Of a stretch of DNA of 64,000 nt, positions 57,517-64,000 are shown one piece after another. Location: NCBI GenBank assembly GCA_015680685.1, contig MNCI01008985.1, positions 230,514 to 294,513 of the forward strand, written 5' to 3'. Positions within the stretch are counted from its first letter, which is position 1. Every line of letters begins with the position of its first letter. This DNA is from Gnetum montanum. Its lineage: Eukaryota; Streptophyta; Gnetopsida; Gnetales; Gnetaceae. Both the position numbers and the translations under genes were made by a program. The notes under the pieces were generated by a model. That model was not told where the DNA came from and did not search any database. It saw only the letters and a list, made by a program, of their open reading frames with translations.

Positions 57517-58320
57517 CAAAATTGAAATTGAAACGTTCAGTGGGTCCAACTATGAATTATGGAAGATCAAGATGGAGGATCTCATTGAAAAGGACCAGCA
57601 TAGAGAAATTTTGGGAGTTAAGCCTAATAAAATGTTTTTTGAAGAGTTAGAAAATTTGAATCTGAAGGTAATAAGTACAATTCATTTATGTATTTCAGAT
57701 TCAATATTGCTTAATGTTTTCAATGTTTCTTCTGCTAAAGATTTATGGGATAAAGTGCAAACTTTGTATCAAACAAAGTCCCTAACCAATAAGTTGTTGT
57801 TAAAGAAATAATTGTATAATTGTAAAATGGTTGAAGGTATTGCCATTACAAAACACATGAATATCTTTAATAGAATAGTCCATTAGTTGTAATCTATGGG
57901 GGTAAAAATGGATGAGAAAGATCAATGCATCACACTTCTCAGCACACTTCCAGAATCATGGGAGATATTTTTGATGGTTGTAAGTAATACACTTGCTAGC
58001 TTTATTTTTGATAATATTGTTGGTTAAGTGTTGTCTGAGGAAGCAAGAAGGAAAACTTCTACTCCTCAAAATGATGTGTTATTTATGAAAAATGATGTAA
58101 ATCCAAATTTTGTTAAGAGGCCTCAATTTGAAAATAAGTCTCAAAAATTTGTAAAGAGGCCACCTAATGTTGGAATTTTGGTAAAGCTAGTCATGTAAAG
58201 AAAGATTGTAAAGCCCCTCCAAAAAAGGGCAAAGAGAGTAATATATCAAAATGTGATCAAGCACCTCTTGCTCAAGAGGGAGATTTGTATGTTGTCTCAT
58301 CTTTTGATAATTCTTATACA
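57517..58320 (+). pseudogene. Copia gag with mutated zinc knuckle
   Basis: SGSNYELWKIKMEDLIEKDQ, ISDSILLNVFNVSSAKDLWD, LYQTKSLTNKLLLKK, stop at 57809, then KMVEGIAITKHMNIFNRIVH, SMGVKMDEKDQCITLLSTLP. The zinc knuckle at 58169-58210 reads CWNFGKASHVKKDC: the second Cys of CCHC is Phe. It is in the same frame as the first part. It would bind element RNA and form the particle. Confidence 0.75.
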
Positions 58321-58325
58321 TATTA

Positions 58326-58659
58326 ATGGTATGTGGACTTAGGTGTATCTCGTTACTAGACTTCACATGTTGATTGGTTCAATGAGTACACATCATCTGA
58401 TCTTGGAATGATAAGATTGGGTAATGATGGTTTATGTAAAGTTATAGGTTATGAAAAGGTAAAGATTCAATTTAAAAATGGAGTGATTAAATTGATTTCC
58501 AATGTACGTCATGTTCCAATACTTACTAAAAATATTTTGTTTATAAGTGAACTGGATGATGTAGGACTAACTGTTATCTTTGGAGGTGAAAATTGTTTAA
58601 TATTGCATGGTTCATCTCTTTTGGCTTCTAGAATTAAAATATGCAAGTTGTACAAATAA
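58326..58659 (+). pseudogene. Copia aspartic protease
   Basis: WYVDLGVSRY replaces the usual W-x-x-D-S/T-GAS: the catalytic triplet D-S-G reads D-L-G. Then HVDWFNEYTSSDLGMIRLGN, GYEKVKIQFKNGVIKLISNV, RHVPILTKNILFISELDDVG. The frame is shifted by one relative to gag, so either a natural frameshift or decay separates them. Confidence 0.75.
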
Positions 58660-58727
58660 GAAGCTAAGACATTAAAGTAGAAATTAAGTGCATTTGTAGT
58701 TATTGATTTAATTTCAAGTATTAATTT

Positions 58728-59562
58728 ATGGCATAAGAGAATGGGACATCTTGGTGAAAAAGGACTTAAAGAAATTTACAAGCAAGGTAAATTTAAGTTT
58801 TTAAAAGATTCTTTGGATTTTTTCCATCATTTTCTAGATGGTAAACAAAAGCATCACATTTTTCAAAGAAGTAATGCTAAATCTCTTCAAATATTAGAAT
58901 TGATACATAGTGATGTATGTGAACTAGTTAAAGCTATTAAAACACGTTTTGTTGGAGGTGCTATGTATTATGTTTCTTTTATTGATGATTATTCTAGAAA
59001 GAGCTGGATCTATTTATTAAAACATAAGTTTTAAGTATTTGGAAAATTCATAGAATTTAAAGCTCTTCTTAAGAATTATTTAGGAAAGAAAATCAAAATT
59101 CTAAGAATTTACAATGGTGGTGAGTTTTGCTCAAATAAGTTTAATGCTTTTTGTAAAGAACATGGCATTCAAAGGAAAAAGACTATTCTGGGGACTCTTG
59201 AACAAAATAGAGTAGCAAAGTGCTTTAATCGAACATTGATGGAATGTGCCAGATGTATGCTCAATAAATCTAATCTTGACAAGCATTTTTGGGATGAAGC
59301 AGTAATGATTGCATGTTATCTTATTAATAGATCTTCCTCATCAGGTCTTGATGGAAAATATCTAGAGAAAGTTTGGAGTGGTAGGTCCATTAATTTAAAC
59401 TATTTAAAGATTTTTGGTTGTGAAGCCTATGTACATGTTCCAAAATCTAATATGTCCAAATTAGACTCTAAGTCTGTCAAATGTATTTTTCTTGGATATG
59501 GACATGGTGTTAAAGCTTATAAGTTGTATAACCCACAAACTAAAAGGGTTATTTATAGTTGA
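58728..59562 (+). pseudogene. Copia integrase
   Basis: LWHKRMGHLGEKGLKEIYKQ (zinc-binding His pair), the partner Cys pair changed (FFHHFLDGKQKHH), ELIHSDVCELVKAI (first Asp), YVSFIDDYSRKSWIYLLKHK, TAA at 59032-59034, IYNGGEFCSNKFNAFCKEHG (second catalytic Asp replaced by Asn), GTLEQNRVAKCFNRTLMECA (catalytic Glu of the usual NGVAERxN changed to Lys), then ACYLINRSSSSGLDGKYLEK, LKIFGCEAYVHVPKSNMSKL and CIFLGYGHGVKAYKLYNP. The frame is the same as protease. Confidence 0.8.
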
Positions 59563-59869
59563 GATGTTATTTTTAGAAAAAAATATGGATCTATGAAGGA
59601 GGAAACTTTAAATACTGAAACTCCTTCAAATGATGTAACTCCTAGGTATGTGCTTGTTGAAATTAAAAACGAAATTTCTTAGGGTCATCTTCCCTTGGTT
59701 GGGGATTTTACCCCTAGAGAATAGGATGGTGATGGCATGGTAGATGCAAATACAACACATGAACAGGGAGAATATTGTTTAAGTGAATAGGATCATGTAA
59801 GATGTTTCAAGCGTATACATAGATTGCCTTCACATTTAGAAGAATATGTCTTATTTACTGAAAATAATG

Positions 59870-60838
59870 AGCCATCAACATATGATGAGGCATGTTTGTC
59901 TATGAAAAATGCAAAGTGAAAATAGGCAATGGATGTTGAAATGACATCAATTCATAAAAATAAAACTTGGGAATTAATTGAGCTCCCATTAGAGAGAAAA
60001 CCCATTGGAAATAAATGGGTGTATAGAATAAAATCTAGGAATCAATACAAAGCATGACTTGTAGCTAAAGAAATTTTTTAGAGACAAGGGATTAATTATG
60101 ATGAAATCTTCTTTCTAGTAGTAAAATTAACATCCATAAGATCATTGTTGGCTATCACAGCTATTTATGATCTTGAACTTGAAAAAAATGGATGTGAAAA
60201 TAGCATTCCTTAATAGTGATCTTGAGGAAGAAATATATATGCTTCAACCTAAAGGATATGAAATTAAATGAAAATAGCATATGGTGTGTTGATTATTGAA
60301 ATCACTATATGGGCTTAAACAAGCACCAAGGATATGGAATAAGAAGTTTAATGACCACATGATAAATCTTGGCTTTGTTAGAAGTGTAGAAGACTCCTGT
60401 ATGCATGATAAAAATACAAGTGAAAAATATGTTATCTTGCTACTATATGTTGATGAAATGTTAATTGTAGGTAATAACATACATGATGTTTAGGAGTTAA
60501 AACTTCATCTATTTTCTTAATTTGAGATGAAGGATCTTGGTGTTGAAGAAAAAATCTTGGGCATGAAAATTAATAGGGATAGGCCTAATAAAAGGCTTTG
60601 GCTTGGATAGTCCACATATGTTACAATTATTTTTAAAAGATTTAATATGCATGATTGCAAGCCTATGACTACATCTTGTGAAAGTGGTATTAAACTTTCA
60701 ATTGAATAATGTCCAAAGATAAGTCAAGAAAAAGAGCTCCTAGTTAAAATTTTATATGCTATTGTTATTAGCAATTTAATGTAGGCAATGGTCTCTACTA
60801 GGCTTGCTATTCCATACATTGTTGAAAAACTTTACAGG
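59870..60838 (+). pseudogene. Copia reverse transcriptase, truncated
   Basis: WELIELPLERKPIGNKWVYR, KLTSIRSLLAITAIYDLEL, then after a shift MDVKIAFLNSDLEEEIYMLQ (60188), KSLYGLKQAPRIWNKKF (60299), YVILLLYVDEMLIVGNNI. The catalytic YVDD reads YVDE, so the second active-site Asp is lost. FEMKDLGVEEKILGMKI and STRLAIPYIVEKL follow with stops. RNase H is absent because the LTR at 60839 interrupts. Confidence 0.8.
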
Positions 60839-61815
60839 TGATGAGTGGCGAGGTACCCCTACATCCAACCATATGAATCATGAAGCATTCACGAGTGATC
60901 TGGTCAAATTCCATGGACTTTATCATTTCCAGTGCACTATTCCTTTAGGAAGTGAATCTAGCCTTAAGGTCAATCGTTGTCTTCCCAATTACACTTGTGA
61001 TGTTTTTTGGTATGGTTAAGTGTAACTGAGGCATCCAATTTTTGTCATTTTATATTTTATAGTTTGGTGCTCGAAATGTATATAAAAGGAATTTGATTAA
61101 CTAATCTAAATTAATTAATTAACTAGCATTTAACTAATCCTAACATAAGCATTTTTTTCCACTTTTTATACACATCCTGAACCCACGTATCCACTGCTAG
61201 GTTACCAAGCGCTATGCTACTAGNTCCACTTTTTATACACATCCTGAACCCACGTATCCACTGCTAGGTTACCAAGCGCTATGCTATTAGGTGTACCAAG
61301 TAATAATGCTACTGGGATTACCAAGCAAATACATTTTACACTTGAAGTGACCATACTTATGTGTGTAATCTATCTAGCTTAATTGCTTCATTAATGTAAT
61401 AATTGGAAAATATTTAATAACTAATAGAAAACATTTAATAAATAATTGAAATATTAAATGCATAAATAAAATAGCTAATCTATCCAAAGTGCAGCAAGGT
61501 TTATTAGAAAGCTTGTCTTTATTGCCACACACATTGTCATGCTCAACTACAACAATGCTAGCATATATATCTATACACTCAATGACTACTGCTATGCACA
61601 CTCGAGGAAAAAATTCTAACTTTCAAATGGAAAAAATGTAAGATCTCCATAGCAACTACCATAAATGCAGCTACAAGCGCATATTTATAGTTAACACATG
61701 ACACTATGTTGATGGGGCCTCATTGACGCATGGTAAGATGTGTCAACTAGCCCTTGTTGATGAGGCCTAGGTAGCCAAGTTAACATGACTCATCATACCC
61801 CCATGATTGAATGAA
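60839..61815 (-). mobile_element. Athila-like family LTR inserted in the copia element (solo or partial)
   Basis: Minus sense ends in CACTCATCA at 60839, matching TTGCTCATCA of the LTRs at 19642 and 21720. Shared blocks: ACCATATGAATCATGAAGC, TCAAATTCCATGGACT, GTCTTCCCAATTACACTTGT, ACCAAGCGCTATGCTA, GAAGTGACCATACTT, CTTAATTGCTTCATTAA and a minus-strand CTATAAATA box near 61685. No gag or primer-binding site is attached, so it is either a solo LTR or the 3' LTR of something lost. The right end is approximate and no target duplication was found. Confidence 0.65.
61158..61290. repeat. Tandem duplication, 2 x 66 bp, separated by one N
   Basis: TCCACTTTTTATACACATCC...ATGCTAYTAG at 61158-61223 and 61225-61290 differ at one base, with a single N at 61224 between them. 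The N at the exact junction makes an assembly joining artefact quite possible. Confidence 0.9.
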
Positions 61816-62030
61816 AACTCATCGTTGTGTTTTGTTACAAAATTTTGAAGGTATTGGATTATTGATTGAATTTTCTTCACACAAAACAAACTGATTCACC
61901 CGACAAAAAATGGAGTGTATAGATCAGCACATTACAAAAAATCAATGTGTTCAGGACACAAAATTAAACACGATGATTCAACTCTTCAAAATTGGACAAC
62001 ACATTCCTTGATGATGTGAAGCTTGTTGGA
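61816..62030. other. No gene recognised
   Basis: A+T-rich flank. Nothing assignable. Confidence 0.35.
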
Positions 62031-62870
62031 GAAGANGTGCATGAAGTTGGTGAAGGTCCCTCGGAGCCTTAGGAACCACCACCGCNTCATGCATTGGTGG
62101 TGGTTAAGGTGGTTACGGTTGTCCTGCTGCTACTACAACTTCATGTGGGAGGTAGAAAGCATCCAGTAGTACTTTCATTTTCTCCTCTTTACTCCTAGGA
62201 TCATGAACTATCCATGCAACTTTCCCAATATGGATTGGAATAGGCACATCCCAAGGACATGGGATTGCTGGAAACAACTTCTTTACATTAATAAACCAGG
62301 TAGTGAAATATTTGTGTTCAATGTTGAATGCCCTGATTGTGTCCTTTAGCTCCTAGTAGTCATTCATCCATTTGGCTAGGTTCTCAACAATAGATCATTG
62401 ATCTCTAAATTGTCCTATATGGACTTTGAGTTCAACGTTAGCAGTCTCAAGCTTTTACTTGATGTCCTTATGGGTTTGAACTCAACCTCGTATAGCAGAT
62501 ACAAGCTAGACACTTGTTTTTCAAACTTCAACCATGGTCATTCGATAGTTAGCATTGGTAGGTCTGCATAACGAAGATTGGTCAACTCCATGTACTCTAT
62601 CATCTCCTTGATTTGCAACTCCTTCAAGTGGATCTCCACTTTGTTGTAGGCATCAATCCCATAAAGGATGGGCTACCACATCTCTCTTTCTTGTTGAAGT
62701 TACTAGAGGGCTTCATTCAGTTTGACCTTTGCCATCTGGATTTGTTTTTCATTCACTTCCTTTTACAAACTGACCTAGTCCCTGTAGTGATTTTTCACTT
62801 TCTCAAATTTGAGTGCTTCATTTCCAAGCAATGATCTCAATGGTAGACTTTTGATGCAAGGTGCGTACTA
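62031..62870 (-). pseudogene. Unrecognised degenerate coding-like region
   Basis: The minus strand near 62350-62125 stays open for about 75 codons: KDTIRAFNIEHKYFTTWFIN, VKKLFPAIPCPWDVPIPIHI, GKVAWIVHDPRSKEEKMKVL, LDAFYLPHEVVVAAGQP. Further upstream (62870-62400) the text is rich in Lys, Glu, Leu and Gln with stops, suggesting a decayed coiled coil. Composition is more balanced than the flanks. I do not recognise the family; a gag-like or additional retroelement ORF is one possibility. Single Ns at 62036 and 62086. Confidence 0.3.
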
Positions 62871-63159
62871 AAAAACCATAGAATTTCAAGACTCTCATGC
62901 CTCACCAGGGTCTTGGAATTTGGGCAAGGACTTCCACAAGTGTAGCATCATGACAGTTCAGTACGAAAATGTAGGCATTGAGGTTAGACTATCCAGTCTT
63001 GCAAGTTTTCTATCTCTAGAGCTGACAAGCCCGATGGACTCTCCAGCTTGCCCTCCTAGACAATTCACTTGGCTGATAGTCTATTTAGAAGCTATGCTAG
63101 GAGTTGCCGAAAGCGTTTGGGATAAGCAAAGTAGTTCAACAAGTTTTCTAGTCAAGAGG

Positions 63160-63685
63160 TTTGCTATGCTATGCTATGCTATGTAGCGTAGCAAGCCTTG
63201 AAAGACAGTTGCTCAAGCGTCCAAGTGCGAATTGATGGAATGATTGCAAAACAAGTTAAATATTTGGTGAACACAAGGCGCTATGCTATGCTACGCTATG
63301 TAGTGTAGCACAGCGTGGCAAAGATGAAGCAGAAAGGCCTAGCTTGACAAATGATTCTAATAAGAAACTCTCACTCGGAAAACACTCTGGCCTCCAAAAC
63401 CGGTTGCATTATTTAGCACCAAGCCTTGAGCAAAGATTCTTGAGAATAGAATATTGAATGAAAAGGCAAGATATGCTAGCTGCTACACTACATAGCGTAG
63501 CAACAATGCAAAAATAGCAAGGGAGTTTCAAGCATGAGTTCAGCAAGTTCAAAGGCTTCCTGACACAAAAGACAAGAGTTGTAGTTGTTAGCAAAACTAA
63601 GCTTGAGACATGTTTTCAGCTTCAGCACAAGTTCCAATTAAAACCAGTGGCTACACTATGTAGCATAGCACAGCCTAGCAAGTAG
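63160..63685. repeat. Dispersed GCTA-rich palindromic motifs (four copies)
   Basis: CTATGCTATGCTATGTAGCG (about 63169), GCTACGCTATGTAGTGTAGC (about 63288), GCTACACTACATAGCGTAGC (about 63481), GCTACACTATGTAGCATAGC (about 63651), several followed by ACAGC-TGGC or ACAGCCTAGC. Each is close to self-complementary around CTAYGTAG/CTACATAG. Spacing is about 120-200 bp with unrelated sequence between. Confidence 0.7.
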
Positions 63686-64000
63686 CCACTTATGCTACAC
63701 CAATGAACTTGAAAGTGTGAGTAACAAAACACTGGTATGGAAACATCAAGATGTCTTTAGGTAGTTCTAGAACTTGTTGATAGTAATATTCCTCATTTTG
63801 GCATCTCCATGGTGGAATCAACAATTTCACTCCATTTTGCACACCCCCTAGTTAGCTCCCAAAGCATTGTTCCTATGCTTGACCCTACTCGTAAGAGCAG
63901 GGAAGATGTAGTCCTAGAGCATAAGCTCCATTTTTTACATTGTTAGCACACTGATATTGGCACATGCAGTCCCGGAACTATAGTCACAACGTAGCCAAGT
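63686..64000. other. No gene recognised
   Basis: Mixed-composition sequence to the window edge. Nothing assignable. Confidence 0.35.

Larger units (their letters stand above)
57437..60838 (+). mobile_element. Tork-like Ty1/copia element interior, truncated at the 3' end
   Basis: Domain order gag, protease, integrase, reverse transcriptase identifies Ty1/copia. The wording (gag TKSLTNKLLLKK, GVKMDEKDQCITLLSTLP; integrase LWHKRMGHLGEKGL, CYLINRSSSSGLDG) is closest to the Tork lineage. Coding continuity is broken by stops and shifts. RNase H and the 3' LTR are missing: sequence homology ends at IVEKL (about 60834), where an Athila-like LTR begins. Confidence 0.85.

Overview
The window is nuclear DNA of a seed plant with a large, repeat-dominated genome. 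Evidence is A+T-rich intergenic sequence, plant-specific LTR-retrotransposon lineages (Athila/Tat-like Ty3-gypsy, Tork-like Ty1-copia), a plant Helitron with a DUF6570-type N-terminus, a pentatricopeptide-repeat relic and a DUF247 relic. The age of the elements, most broken by many stops and frameshifts, would suit a gymnosperm or another giant plant genome, but the sequence does not fix the species. No intact host gene, rRNA or tRNA gene, or CRISPR array was found.

Layout. 1-2.3 kb: 5' part of a dead Helitron Rep/helicase gene (minus). 3.1-3.5 kb: DUF247 relic. 4.1-12.7 kb: noncoding repeats, including a 59-bp tandem repeat, a 0.57-kb LTR with an iMet-type primer-binding site, a 45-bp minisatellite that reads as 15-residue repeats, and a 5S-rRNA-derived segment. 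12.7-26.0 kb: two nearly identical Athila-like blocks in opposite orientation (12717-16615 minus, 22376-25992 plus) around two head-to-head LTR ends, each with a decayed tRNA-Asp-type primer-binding site, plus a separate gag relic. The two blocks share the same stops, the same gag deletion and the same loss of integrase. 26.3-26.7 kb: PPR pseudogene. 28-32 kb: a third, older Athila-like relic (minus). 32.5-33.9 kb: a 1.4-kb inverted-repeat unit. 35.0-35.7 kb: PIF1-type helicase relic. 36.0-36.25 kb: 240-bp MITE-like foldback. 39.1-39.7 kb: a palindrome beside an acidic/Ser-rich gene fragment.

40.4-57.0 kb is an old copia-like repeat field interrupted by two datable insertions. One is a complete LTR element at 43206-51218 (1.5-kb LTRs, 5-bp GGCTT target duplication) with an extra internal LTR lying between gag and integrase. 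The other is a 434-bp 5'-truncated LINE tail with an 11-bp target duplication. 57.0-60.8 kb: Tork-like copia element (plus), cut off at 60839 by an LTR of the Athila-like family. 61-64 kb: tandem duplication, an unrecognised degenerate reading frame, and dispersed GCTA-rich palindromes.

The genes do not form a pathway. The window is a layered record of transposon insertion and decay. The most informative structures are the inverted pair of already-dead Athila-like blocks, the three-LTR composite element, the conserved hairpin at the LTR ends, and the 5S-derived segment.
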